Assembly: GCA_945643635.1 (NCBI GenBank)
Contig: CALZFC010000010.1
Coordinates: 1,478,501-1,542,500, forward strand
Length of the DNA stretch: 64,000 nt
Reading direction: 5' to 3'
DNA from: Allodiplogaster sudhausi
Taxonomy: Eukaryota > Nematoda > Chromadorea > Rhabditida > Diplogasteridae
Shown: piece after piece, positions 1 through 10,656 of the stretch
How positions within the stretch are numbered: the stretch's first letter is position 1
Layout: every line of letters starts with the position of its first letter
Notes under the pieces: model-generated
Database searches by the model: none
Told to the model about the DNA's origin: nothing
What the model saw: the letters and a program-made list of their open reading frames with translations, nothing else
Program-made: the position numbers and the translations under genes

Positions 1-352
1 AGAGAATGACGCCTCTCCAAAGTCTAGAGGCCGCTGAGACCGCAAAAGTGAATATTTTCAAATTCTATTTTAGCAGATTTATAAAGCACTATCTTATCCA
101 CTTATGATAAAATTTTCATTGATATTGCTTTCTTATGCGCGAATCAGCGAGCGCGAACGTGCGGCCATCTCGGCAAGTCTCACCGAGCACTCGTATTTTG
201 AACCGCGCACAACTCGCCAAAATGACGTTTTCAAACTCCCGGACCAATTCCAATCGTTTCGCTGTGTTAAAAAGTACCTATAAAGCACTTTAAAGCGAAA
301 TCTATTTTTGCCGGGTCCCCGGCCATTTTGATACTCTCGCAAATCGCGTGAT
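1..352. mobile_element. Foldback element, right arm only (cut by window start)
   Basis: This stretch is nearly the same as the right arm of the complete foldback at 46761-48042: it starts in the same TCTAGAGGCCGCTG region and ends in the same CTCTCGCAAATCGCG terminus near 352. The left arm and loop lie outside the window. An apparent 86-residue reading frame inside it also recurs in the other copy (47817-48011) and is best read as transposon sequence. It abuts the duplicated AKR upstream block. Confidence 0.75.
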
Positions 353-1563
353 ATCTTACATGGCGTCGATTTGGCGAACCATCTCTTCCTCATATGACGT
401 TCATATGGTTAGTGCAACGAAAAGAAACAAAAAAGTTGATTCGTTGGCCTTGGCCAAAATACGGATGTATTTGTCATACAGAATATCTCCCCCTCTTTCT
501 CTTATAACTTCCGTTTTCAGTCCACTTCGAGCTCGCCGAATGCTAGAGAGAACGCTAGCACCGATTGTCTTCACGCGGTCACGCTCGCGGTACAGGCGGA
601 ATTGAATGATGAACGAGTGCACAGCTAAAGAAGCACTTCTCTCTTTCTTATTCTGTCTCTCTCTTACTCCTCTCTCTATCTCTCTCTCTATCTCTCTCTG
701 TCTGGAAAGCACAGATACGTGGTCGTCTGAGCAAATATAGCTGCTGCTTTACAGTTCGAAGGTGATTTCGATATATTTCAGCTACACGGCACTTATCCTT
801 CACTTATCTCTCTCTCTCTTGCTCTCGCTCTCTCGCTCGTTATCACTCTCTATTTTTGTCTTTGTTTCCCTGTTAATATCTTAAGACCCCTGCTCTCTCA
901 CAATCAGCCAACCTGAAGAAGTCGAAAGGCTCGAGAGGCAATGAAGTCGCGCGGTGAGAGCGTAGACCGCGCGACAAGGGAGCAGAACGAAACGGGTTCG
1001 TTATGAAACTTAGACTTTGTTCGCGATCGCTACCGATAGACTGATCAGAGAAAAAAAGGTAAAACATGACCGAATATCGCGGATCGATATATGTAAGTGT
1101 CGAATTTGAATACATCTTGGGTGCACAAGTCAAAGTCGTCCATCTTTTCGCGGGAACAACCAAACTAAACGAATTATTCACATGCACAGCATTTCGAGCA
1201 GATGTATCGATTCAATTTGTCCCAATTCAATTGGCCGTGAACTAGTATTTTTTTGATACGGAATGCTCCGCGTTTTAAAGAAACCAACATTGCTCGATTC
1301 GAGATGACAACACACATTTCTCTAAGAAAGTATATTCGATCGCAACCTTGAACAGCACGCGTAGTTCTTTATGTGTATTCTGCAATTTATTTTAAGTGCT
1401 GATGGTGAGGAGGGAACTGATAAAAATAAAGTGTGGAGAAGAGACGTGAAACGCCAAGATTAGACTTTGCACGGTCATTTTCCCGTTATTCTCGACAGGA
1501 AACATTGGTTTCGTAATCAACATTTCCTATCCTGCACCTTTCATTTTTGCTTTTTGCTTCGCA
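353..1563. repeat. AKR1 upstream block, inverted duplicate of about 37520-39150
   Basis: The segment is homologous in inverted orientation to the sequence upstream of AKR2. Shared landmarks are the ATGACGTTCATATGG stretch near 395 (39115 on the other copy), the CTCT-rich tract at 655-720 (38840-38895), the GAGATGACAACACACATTTC stretch near 1301 (38265) and the TTATTCTCGACA stretch near 1488 (37610). In copy 2 the last part runs directly into the AKR2 start codon, so this block probably carries the promoter and 5' UTR. It contains CT microsatellite tracts at 655-720 and 800-860. No coding gene is supported here. Confidence 0.7.
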
Positions 1564-1574
1564 AATAAGGCACC

Positions 1575-1695
1575 GACTTCCTCCGTCATTCATCAAATTC
1601 ATCAAAAATGGCGATGAATCATGGCGATTCATGGAATCAATTAACCCGTTAACATAAAACATTGATTGATTGATTGATTGATTGATTTATTGATT
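1575..1695 (+). mobile_element. 5'-truncated RTE-type LINE tail with (TTGA)n end
   Basis: The sequence around 1612-1665 (ATTAACCCGTT followed by a run of TTGA units to about 1695) matches the 3' end of the RTE fragment on the minus strand at 61486-61850, which has the same ACCCGTT spacing and TTGA tail. It sits inside the roughly 720 bp insertion that separates the AKR1 upstream block from its first coding exon. Confidence 0.6.
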
Positions 1696-1956
1696 GATTG
1701 ACTATCGATAACAATAACTACTACATATGTAAAAGTGATTTTTCGTCAAAGCTTTAGAGAATCAGAAAAGTAATGGCATTAAAGGAGGCTTAAACTCGGA
1801 AACTCCTAGCACGAAATGGCCGATCTTATAGTACGATACATTTTGGCAACGTGATCCTGGCAATTTGCCAAGATCCTTGCTTCGAAACCTTTTCTCGTAA
1901 AAAATGCGTTTTATTCGGCGATTTAAAATTGGCGGTTTGCGTCCGTTTGGTGAATC

Positions 1957-2045
1957 ATGAATATTCCGGTATATATTTTACGGCCGAACGACGGAATTTC
2001 ACGATTCCGGTATATATTTTACGGCCGAACGACGAAATTTCACGT
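1957..2045. repeat. Tandem duplication, period about 41 bp
   Basis: Two adjacent copies of a unit starting ATTCCGGTATATATTTTACG occur, followed by GCCGAACGACG and AATTTCACG. They differ by about one base. The unit has no other recognised meaning. Confidence 0.7.
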
Positions 2046-2286
2046 TTTTCGGTCATGATATTCTCGTCAATCCATTTGGCCGTAATTTGGTCAGGGGACT
2101 GATGTTAAATTTAAAGTTCTGTATAATCACTAATATTTCCCTCATGATCAGGCGACTCTCTTCAGATGCAAATTACTCCTCTAACTTTTAGTTTAGTAAA
2201 TTGAATTTTTGCTGATGTTTTCGCAAGCTCAATCCGGACATATTCACAGAATCATCCTTATGGCAAAAAAATTGAGTTTTCGCCTC

Positions 2287-3083
2287 CTTCAAACGAGCAT
2301 TCCTCTCTCTCGCTTGACAACGGCGTTAAATTGCCGGTGCTCGGCTTGGACACATCCAAGGTCAACGACCCCGTCCAGCTGCGCACTGCCCTCATCACGG
2401 CACTCGACGCAGGCTATCGTCATCTCGACACTGCTCATTACTATGGCAACGAGCACATCATCGGAGAGGTTTTGCTTTTAACATCTTCATTATTACCGTG
2501 TATTTTCTCAATTAGTACTTCCGAGGGCACTATTTTTAAATACTTTTGCGAAGGGGACACTATTGGGGTTCTATTGGAGGGAGGGGCACTATTTTTCAGC
2601 GGGGTTCTAATAGAGGGAGGGGTACTAATCGATAAAAATACGTTAAATATTTTTGCCATTGCTAATAACAGATGTATGTATACACATACATATGTATGCA
2701 TATAGAGTATTATCAGGTGCTCGAAGAGTTCTTCAACTTGGGCAAGCTCAAGCGATCGGACGTCTTCATCACGACAAAGGTTGTTCAATAATTAAGTTGA
2801 ATTTCTAGGTATTTTCAACAACAAAGACAGGTGTTTCTAAACAACAACAAAAACAATTTTGTTCAAGAACGGCAAGAAAAAACCCAAAAAAAACTGAATC
2901 CATAATAAGCTTCCATTCTACGCGATGACTCCTGCTGTAGCGGACGCTTTGATTGCCGCGCAGTTGTCCTCCCTCCGCGTCGAGTACATCGACCTCTACT
3001 TGCTTCACGCGCCAGTGGCCATGCGTCTGAAGGAAGACCCGGCCGCCTTCCCCAATCTTGTCAGAGCTGCTGCACACAGTAGT
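2287..3083 (+). pseudogene. Aldo-keto reductase copy 1, broken (exons 1-3 only)
   Basis: Aldo-keto reductases reduce carbonyls with NADPH in the cytosol. Exon 1 (about 2290-2469) encodes NGVKLPVLG and the family signature GYRHLDTAHYYGNE, which includes the catalytic Asp and Tyr. Exon 2 (2717-2779) encodes VLEEFFNLGKLKRSDVFITT. Exon 3 (about 2860-3083) encodes LPFYAMTPAVADALI and EYIDLYLLHAP. Three defects are visible. No in-frame ATG lies where AKR2 has its start, because a roughly 720 bp insertion (1564-2286) falls there. The start of exon 3 has an A-rich change with an in-frame TGA near 2896. Homology to AKR2 stops at 3135, so the second half of the barrel (exons 4 on) is absent. Intron 1 holds a copy of the ACCCCC element (2508-2650). 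Confidence 0.8.
2508..2650. mobile_element. ACCCCC-rich repeat family, copy in AKR1 intron 1
   Basis: Degenerate units of GGTTCTAATAGAGGGAGGGG and GGGGACACTATT type occur here, followed by AAAAATACG. The same modules occur at 42771-42887, 53700-54031 and 58124-58557. The corresponding AKR2 intron lacks it, so it inserted after the duplication. Confidence 0.55.
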
Positions 3084-3135
3084 TAGTCTCATTGAAATGT
3101 GGACATTTGGCTATTTAAGAGTGCCTGTTAAGAAA

Positions 3136-3726
3136 ATTCACAGAGGATTTTATCTCGGTATAAAAGATTGCACTTAGTCTTAATGCAACATATTCATGTC
3201 AATTTATTCATTATTACCCATTCAGTTGCATAAAGTGAGTATAAAGAATTTTCAATTTCAACGTTCTTTCTATCATTTTGCCTACCATTTAATGTGAATT
3301 TCTGCTTTAATTTATTGCTTGTTTCTTTATCGCGGAACGAAGATATTTAATTCCCACAATTTATTTCTAGTTGGGAACGTGTTCTTGTCCTATGAATAGG
3401 GCATCTATCAAGCTTACTTCAATTGTTTTAAAGACGAGTAAACACTCATCACATTAGAGTGATTAGCGAAAGAATGCGTGTTTGTTAAGCTTTCTTCTCA
3501 TGAATTTATAATGCTAGTCAATAATCAGTATATAAATATGTTCGTCCATTTACGATAGTAGAGACAACCGCTGAAAAAAGCATGCAGCAATAATTTTAAA
3601 AAAAAATACCAATAATTTCATGTGATTTATCGTCGACACGAAGATATATAATTCCTAACCCTAAGATTATTTCGACCTCCAGCATAAATTTAGGTCTAGC
3701 AGAAGTGTCCCTATCATTCAGTCGTC
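3136..3726. other. Intergenic, junction of two duplicated blocks
   Basis: Homology with AKR2 ends at about 3135 (AAGAGTGCCTGTTAAGAAAA). From about 3165 to 3420 the sequence instead matches 48450-48180 inverted, with shared TTGCACTTAGTC / GACTGAATGGTGCAA and ATTTAATGTGAATTTCTGC landmarks. This is a rearrangement junction. No gene is visible. Confidence 0.65.
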
Positions 3727-4983
3727 TAAGCTCCTTTCTTGGTCTGCTTGCAAAAGCAGAGCGCCCGCATGTCCTCCGTGCCGGTGCTCTCCAAGCAGTC
3801 GGCCGCCTTGCCGTATTCGTTGAGGCGCGAGAGGGAGGCCGAGGCCGCAATGAAGAAGGGCGAGCCGCGAGCGCCAACGTCGCGCAGCCACGCCTCAACT
3901 TGTAAGTCAAATATCCTCAAAGGGTACAAAGGGTACAAAGTTAGCCGGAATCAAGGCTGGTGGTCACCAGTGACGGCTTCCAATTAGCGCTTTCCCTGGG
4001 GAGCCAACCCATACTCCAGGGGCAGTATATCCTCAACTATTAAAATAAGATATCATTAATCATATTTACTTATTTCTCGAAAAAGAAAACAATGAAAACG
4101 TAGGCTTCAAAGTTCTTGCAACCTCGAAATCGCCGCCTCCGGGAGAGGTTTCCACGCGCACTCGAAAGAGACCATCCGTGCCTTTTATTGCTTTGACACT
4201 TGTGGCCTAGAATACGATAAAGTTATCTACAATATATATAATTGCGTATATGTATGTCCAAAGGAGTTGAAGTTTATCTTCTTGTCGTGCCGCAAAGATT
4301 AATTTCTTTTTTTTCACGGCAAAAAAAACCAACCTTTGCTTCCGTGATTTTTTGACAGAGAGCGGTCAAATTGCGAACGCCAATCAGCTGGTTGATTCGG
4401 GTGACGATGGATTTCTCGACGGCCCTCTTTATAAATGTCTCGCTGAAAAGAAACCTCCTCTTCACTTGGCAAGTAGTAAATGACAATACTAGTTACTAGT
4501 TGACATATATATATTTGTATTCCAATTCAAAAGTCAGTTTACTGTGAGCAATGAGCAAAGTGCTCACAGTAAACTGAGATGGTGAGACTCCTTGACCGTG
4601 ACTGACTTGACATCGACAAATTCGAGGTTGCACATGCAGAACTCGAAGGGAATTGGAAGAGTGAAGCAGTTCCTTGGTCCAACTGGCAACGGCCGAAACA
4701 GAGAAGAACCACGAAGCTCTGAATTGTTCGTTGGAAGCGTCGCAAAATTAGTGAAGTTTGATGTGGGCAGCGTCTGAAAATATCCCGCTTTCTTTCCTTT
4801 TTATTTTCATATGTCAGAAATAATAATAGCTGCTGAATAATAATAGGCCAGTTTTTTTGCAATAGCACATCTACATAAGTCTAGTTACATATTGTTCTTA
4901 GTTAAGCCGACAAATATAAATACGTATAATTTATTTTAAAAAATAATATGAAATAGAAGAAATTGCATGCCTCAATTAGATCC

Positions 4984-5267
4984 ACAACTTGCTCCATGCA
5001 AACCAACCAAGCCTGATCCGGTGTTCAATCTCGTCAGTATGGTCAAGGGGGAGGGATATTCTTCCTCCAAGGTACGTGGCTGATTGGACGAAATCAAACT
5101 TCAGATTTCCGATCATTATGGGTCTTCGGGTAGTGGTGCAAGAAGTGAGGAGATTGGTCTTTGAATCATTAATTTCGAGACCTACTCGACTGCATGCGTC
5201 CATTAACTTCGTCAACATCCGTTCCAATTCCGGTCGAGATTTCGCAATGAGAGCGACGTCATCGGCG
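4984..5267 (-). mobile_element. Internal fragment of the RTE reverse transcriptase, filler-like
   Basis: The minus strand encodes DDVALIAKSRPELERM through IRLGWFAWSKL, apparently identical to bases of about 8506-8789 in the RTE copy 1.3 kb away. It is truncated at both ends, starting inside the catalytic YADD box and stopping mid-ORF, with no tail or target duplication. It lies where copy B has two coding exons. Confidence 0.85.
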
Positions 5268-6495
5268 ATATGTTACTACAATAATGAATATAGAAGAGTA
5301 ATAAACGAGTACCTTTCCCCATCTCATTCCGTGGTCGCTCATGAAGAAGACGAAGGAATTCGCGAACTCCTCGCGGTTTCTCTGCAGAAAGTCGTAGAAG
5401 ATGTCGTCAGCCGTGAATGCGTCCTCGTTGTTGTCGTGGGCGAAGGTCGAGAGCCACGAAAAGGACGCCTTCGGCAAGTCTGCAGGGAGACTTTTATTTG
5501 TTGGTTGTTTATTGTTTACTCTTTATCTGAAAAGAGGTAACAATGGTCAAAACAAGAACAGGACTATCATTGCAAAGCGTGCACATAACAGAAAATGTAC
5601 GCATATCTCTAAAAGCAACACATTGTCCACCATTACGAACATGTTGTCATTGTTCATTGCTCAGCTAAGCTTAGCTTAACTTGAGCCTCAAGGAACACGA
5701 ACCTGAGTAGGTTTTGCTGAACTGCTCGAGATACTGCAGCTGCGCCATCCATGGCTTCATGCAGTTCTTCACGCTCATTGTCGCAGCGACGGCCTTGTCC
5801 CTCTCGCGCAGCAGCTGGTACGGCCTGAATGGAAAACTGGCAATTGTTTTCATTTCTCCATTCTATCCACTCAATATAATTTTGATGAAATAAAAATTTT
5901 CATTTTTTTTTAAAGCAATACTTTAGGTTCAAAAATCATGAAAATTAAACGGATAGACGCTGTCTGGGAAGTAATTCGCTCAATGAAATGAACGCGATAA
6001 ATGTGCGACTGCGAAATGAAACCTATTATAATGCGTCGCGGGCATCTTCTGGTATCCCTTGCAGCCCGGAAAGTTGAAGACGCCTTGAGACCAGTCGTCC
6101 GAGAGCATTGTCACGTAGCCGCGTTGCTAATTGGAAGCACAATCGGATTGATGAATAAATAGTAACCCTTTTATCACATTTAATCAACCAAGTTTTCCTT
6201 TAAATACCTTCTCGAACTCCTTGATAACCATCTTCTGCTTATCCAGATCGAGATGTTCGCAGAAGAAGCTGCTATTGTACTCAGCAGGCACGGAAGGCAG
6301 GCCAAGGAGAGACCGGTCAAAGTCAGCCAGTTGCATGCCTCAAAACACTTTGATAATTTCTCAGCTTCTATCATTCCGGGTTCAAAAGCGGATGGCGAGC
6401 GGTTGAATCTCTTTTCGCTCTCGTTAACAATTTCCTCCGCCTAGAACTTGTTTCCCTCTACCAGAAGCCGCGGCAGGCGGTAGTTGTAAGCCATC

Positions 6496-7446
6496 TTGAT
6501 GAGTCGACACTTCCACATCGGCACCATTAATGCCAGGACGCTCGCCCCCAAGGATAAGCAGACCGAGATGGAACTGGCCCTCGAGAAGATCAAATGGGAC
6601 GTGATTGCAGTACAGGAAGCAAGAATAGTAGGTTTGGCTTCTTTTAATCTTACATCATCAGGCACTGTAATCTACCACTCGGGCGGCGCTACTGCGTCCC
6701 ATGGCGTTGCATTCCTTCTACGACCACATCTCGCGCAAAGAGCCGTGTTCAAAGGCCTCTCTCCTCGTCTAGCAACTCTACTTCTACCAAAGGAGCGACT
6801 TTTCCTGGTCTGCGCTTATGCTCCGACGTCTACATACGATGACCAAGAGTATGATGACTTCGTCGATCAGGTTGAGGCCGCACTGCGGAGAGCCCCGAGA
6901 GGTTGTATGCCAGTATTGGTCGGTGATTTCAACTGTCGAGTTGCAAGGGAACCTGGTAATGAAAGATTTGTAGGTAACTTCGGCTCTCCGAACCCGAACT
7001 CACGCGGGCGGACCTTCACTGAAGCTTGTATGAGAAACAACCTGCGCATCTGGAATACGTTCCCCAAAAGAAGATACGGCCGGATTTGGACTTGGAGATC
7101 TAATAATGGTTTCACATTCCACCAGATTGACTTCATTGCAGCACCACCTTCGGCGAAAGTTGTCAATTGTGGAGTTATTGGACGATTCGAGTTCAACTCC
7201 GACCATCGCCTAGTCCGGATATGTATGTCGCTCCCTGACACAATGAAGCACAAAAAACGCAGAAAGAAATTTGATCTCGATCGAGCCGCTTTTACTACCA
7301 ACGTGAATCAGTGCCTTTCACCCGTCCTGCCTCTGCTGCTGACGCCTACAATACCATCCAGGCATTCACCAAGACAGCAGCAACCAACTGTTGGAGAGAG
7401 CGCAAAGTCCCGCCCTGGATCTCCCCTGCGACCCGGAACCTACTAG
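6496..7446 (+). CDS. RTE apurinic-like endonuclease region
   Basis: This is the N-terminal part of the RTE polyprotein, the exonuclease-endonuclease-phosphatase fold that nicks target DNA for target-primed reverse transcription. Visible motifs are GTINART near the start, the metal-binding Glu in AVQEARIVG (about residue 41), VLVGDFNCRV (about 142) and the terminal SDHRLVRICM (about 236). The start follows the first ATG of the frame. True homology ends near residue 272; the remaining tail lies after a frame change and is not family-like, because the real continuation is in the frame that opens at 7311. Confidence 0.85.
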   Translation: MMSRHFHIGTINARTLAPKDKQTEMELALEKIKWDVIAVQEARIVGLASFNLTSSGTVIYHSGGATASHGVAFLLRPHLAQRAVFKGLSPRLATLLLPKERLFLVCAYAPTSTYDDQEYDDFVDQVEAALRRAPRGCMPVLVGDFNCRVAREPGNERFVGNFGSPNPNSRGRTFTEACMRNNLRIWNTFPKRRYGRIWTWRSNNGFTFHQIDFIAAPPSAKVVNCGVIGRFEFNSDHRLVRICMSLPDTMKHKKRRKKFDLDRAAFTTNVNQCLSPVLPLLLTPTIPSRHSPRQQQPTVGESAKSRPGSPLRPGTY

Positions 7447-9236
7447 CCACACGTCACCAAATGCAAGCCAACCCTCAAGGAGCTGTCTCGTACTCCGTCG
7501 CGTGCAAAGCGGCACGAATGAGTCTCTCCGATGATATCAGAAAACGAAAGGAGGCTCAAGCACGGCACGCTGCTATCATGGGAAGGAGTATAATGAAGGC
7601 GGTGCTGAATCTTCAATCCTCCAAGAAACGTCTCCTCGTCCCCGACCCTGTCACTGGATCGCTTTCTCAGGGAACAACTACGTTAGCCGTAAAGCGTTTT
7701 TACGAGAACCTTTACACTCCCGGAGTTCAGCTACCTCTGGCGGTCCCTACCAACCCGATTGATCCTCTACCTCCTTTCCTTCCTGACGAGACCTTACATG
7801 CTATGTCCCTTCTCAAATGCGGCCACTCTCCTGGTTCAGATGGAATTCTCCCCGAGATGCTCTACCATGCAAGACACCCCCTCGCCAGCATCATGGCCGA
7901 TCTTCTCAACAACTTGATAGGTGGAGATGCCGTTCCCAATGATTTGGCAGAAGCAGTCGTCTCACTCATCTATAAAAAAGGCGACCCCACCAACATCGGA
8001 AACTTCCGCCCCATCTCCCTTCTTACCGTAACCCTGAAAACAATAACAAGATGCATTCTGAAAAGATTCGAGGCAACATTAGAAGAGACTGAATCGTCCA
8101 CCCAAACCGGTTTCCGACGCGGGCACAGTACGCTCGATAACCTGCACGCCATCAAGCAAGTAATAGAACGAACTTCAGAGTACGGTATCCCCATCTATCT
8201 TGCTTTCGTGGACTTCAAGAAGGCCTTCGATTGTGTGGAGTGGAGCGCTGTATGGCAGTCTCTCTGGTCATCTGGATGCCATCCGAGCCTCGTCCACCTT
8301 CTTCGCCGCATCTACGAATCGTCTTCCACACTCATAAGAGTAAACGAAGATTTGATTCCAGTTAACGTTCGAAGAGGAGTTCGTCAAGGGGACACTCTAT
8401 CTCCACGTCTCTTCAACGTAGTTCTTCGGTCAGCTATGGATGACATCGATTGGGAAAACGACGGAATTAAGATCGATGGGAGATACTTGAGCCATTTGGA
8501 GTACGCCGATGACGTCGCTCTCATTGCGAAATCTCGACCGGAATTGGAACGGATGTTGACGAAGTTAATGGACGCATGCAGTCGAGTAGGTCTCGAAATT
8601 AATGATTCAAAGACCAATCTCCTCACTTCTTGCACCACTACCCGAAGACCCATAATGATCGGAAATCTGAAGTTTGATTTCGTCCAATCAGCCACGTACC
8701 TTGGAGGAAGAATATCCCTCCCCCTTGACCATACTGACGAGATTGAACACCGGATCAGGCTTGGTTGGTTTGCATGGAGCAAGTTGTCCAATCTACTCTC
8801 ATCCCGCCTACTTCCTATGAAGACCAGAAGAAGACTCTTTGAGAGCTGCATCACCGCGACCGTTCTCTACGGATGTGAAGTGTGGGCACTTCGATCGAGT
8901 GACAAGGAGCGAATAAGCGTGACCCAAAGGAAAATGGAAAGGAAAATGATCGGAGTTGCACTGAGAGATCGTTGGAGAAACGAACGCGTACGGCAGATCA
9001 CCAAGCTGCGCGACTGGGTCCAAGAAGGACTGAAACGAAAAGCGCGCTGGGCACTCAAAGTGCGAGAAATGGATACGGAGAAATGGACTCGTGCAACTAC
9101 CGTCTGGACCCCCTACAACAAGAACCGCCTTCCCGGAAAACCAAGAGTGCGCTGGAGAGATGATTTGAAACGAGCTATTGGCCAAAACTGGTGGACTGCA
9201 ACCCGCGATGATTACCAACGTCTCATCCCCATCTGA
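7311..9236 (+). CDS. RTE reverse transcriptase region
   Basis: This 641-residue frame copies element RNA into DNA at the nick made by the endonuclease. Motifs appear in the usual order: NFRPISLLTV, AFVDFKKAFDCV (palm Asp), GVRQGDTLSPRLFN, and the catalytic LEYADDVALIA, followed by the thumb and a C-terminal WRDDLKRAIGQNWW region ending at TGA. It opens with GTG rather than ATG and has no initiation signal, so it is the shifted continuation of the endonuclease frame rather than a separate gene. The core is otherwise open throughout, which suggests a young copy. Confidence 0.9.
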   Translation: MPFTRPASAADAYNTIQAFTKTAATNCWRERKVPPWISPATRNLLATRHQMQANPQGAVSYSVACKAARMSLSDDIRKRKEAQARHAAIMGRSIMKAVLNLQSSKKRLLVPDPVTGSLSQGTTTLAVKRFYENLYTPGVQLPLAVPTNPIDPLPPFLPDETLHAMSLLKCGHSPGSDGILPEMLYHARHPLASIMADLLNNLIGGDAVPNDLAEAVVSLIYKKGDPTNIGNFRPISLLTVTLKTITRCILKRFEATLEETESSTQTGFRRGHSTLDNLHAIKQVIERTSEYGIPIYLAFVDFKKAFDCVEWSAVWQSLWSSGCHPSLVHLLRRIYESSSTLIRVNEDLIPVNVRRGVRQGDTLSPRLFNVVLRSAMDDIDWENDGIKIDGRYLSHLEYADDVALIAKSRPELERMLTKLMDACSRVGLEINDSKTNLLTSCTTTRRPIMIGNLKFDFVQSATYLGGRISLPLDHTDEIEHRIRLGWFAWSKLSNLLSSRLLPMKTRRRLFESCITATVLYGCEVWALRSSDKERISVTQRKMERKMIGVALRDRWRNERVRQITKLRDWVQEGLKRKARWALKVREMDTEKWTRATTVWTPYNKNRLPGKPRVRWRDDLKRAIGQNWWTATRDDYQRLIPI

Positions 9237-10423
9237 GCATTTAATGCCTGATATGATAAATTGATTGATATCAAGGAACTGAATCGACTTAACAAATGAT
9301 CTTTTCAGCTACTGACAATAACTTATCAATTTGACTACATTCCTTGATGACCTGAAAGACTCTCTTCGGCTCACTCGAACCCGTCTTGTGCCTGGCAAAA
9401 AAACCGCAATACTATTGTGGCTCTCACCAAGAAGAAAGGAAGAGTTGGCGCCCACTTTGTTGACGTGGCGAAAGTTAACGGCGCCGAGCTCGCCCTCCAG
9501 AAAGCCGACCGTCCGTGGCATTGTGCTGGAGGAGGAATGAGAGAAGGGTTTAGGATAAGAAAAAAAGATAAAAGAAGAAAGAAACCGAAGCATCGCGGTG
9601 TTTCCGAGAGAATCGATCAGAATGACGTGGACACTCGGGCGGACGGCCCGCTTCTTCTCCCGCTCTGCCACCGCCGCTCGCGCCGAATTCACTTCGGCCG
9701 AATGATTACTATAATGTCAGATAAACAACGGGCAACGAAAATAGTTTTTAAAAAGTAATTTAAAAATATCTCAATGTCTCGCTAACCGATAAATCTGTAG
9801 ATGAGCAAAGCTATAGCTGATCTGATCGTCCGTGAAGTTTGTTGGCGCTCGAGCGCACTGAACATGGACGGCGTCATGCGGGAAAGTGTGGTTTTCCGAG
9901 TTGTCCACCCATTCGCCGGTCGTGTAATCCAAGTCCTTTTGCCATAGGATTGGTCTAGAATTCTAATCTTGTCTTTTTGTTTCAAATAAAAGTAGCATTC
10001 TCACCTCGCACGACAAGCGAGCCGCTCAAGGATCGTCAGATTTTCCTCATGCACAAGGCGAACGCGGACGTCAACGAATTCCGTGAGCGGCTTATAGGAA
10101 CGGTTGCAGTTTCTGTAAACAATTGAATGGTCCAATGGACGGGAGTTGCGAGCAAGGATGGCTAAGCCCGAGCCGGTTTTTGGCCATCCTTGGATACGAT
10201 AGCACCACAAAGGCGTACGCAAGTGGATCAAAGGCGGTGTTGACTATGCTGACGGCCTCATCCGTCCAGCCATCCGGGAACTCCTTCAACACGCAAGTCT
10301 TCAAGGCGTCGTCATCCTCTGAGCGCAGAGCTGTAAGCAGAAAAAAAAAGAAATCAATAATGAAAAATAAAATTACCGCCGCGCCAGGAAGTGGAAAAAT
10401 AATCGTGGCTATAAATATATGTA

Positions 10424-10656
10424 CAGTCCCGCCCAACATTTCGCGCAATGCGCTCCATTTTTCAAACGGATTTCTGGCATAAATATGAATTTTCTCGTTA
10501 GTGTCAACTTATTTTGAGAAAATATTGTCCCCAATGTATTTAGCAGCATCAAATTAGTCTAGATTGACCTTAAAATTCTATTGAAATGCGTCCTAGGCGC
10601 TAGATTAATCTAATTAATCTGATTAATGTATGTACCTGAAATATTGGGCGGGACTG
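10424..10656. mobile_element. Short MITE with CAGTCCCGCCCAACAT ends
   Basis: Terminal inverted repeats (CAGTCCCGCCCAACATTT left; AAATATTGGGCGGGACTG right) bound a 233 bp element in an intron of DUF229 copy A. The inner ATTAATCTGATTAAT tract and the termini resemble the foldback at 12040-13554, so the two look like short and long members of one Tc1/mariner-like family. Confidence 0.8.

Larger units (their letters stand above)
6379..9272 (+). mobile_element. RTE-clade non-LTR retrotransposon, nearly full length
   Basis: This is a 2.9 kb element antisense to DUF229 copy A within one intron. The borders come from comparison with the equivalent intron of copy C (about 45370-45460): native intron sequence resumes left of about 6379 and right of about 9272. 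It has a 5' UTR (6379-6495), an endonuclease region, a reverse transcriptase region, and a short 3' end with ATTGATTGAT. A single frame change near 7310 separates the two reading frames, so this copy is probably not autonomous now. A clear target duplication was not found. Confidence 0.88.

Noticed and set aside
133..393. 86-residue minus frame repeated at 47817-48011
   Set aside because: It lies in foldback arms and has no protein similarity; the repetition is due to the transposon.
8384..9218. Several minus-strand frames over the RTE
   Set aside because: They are shadows of the reverse transcriptase reading frame.
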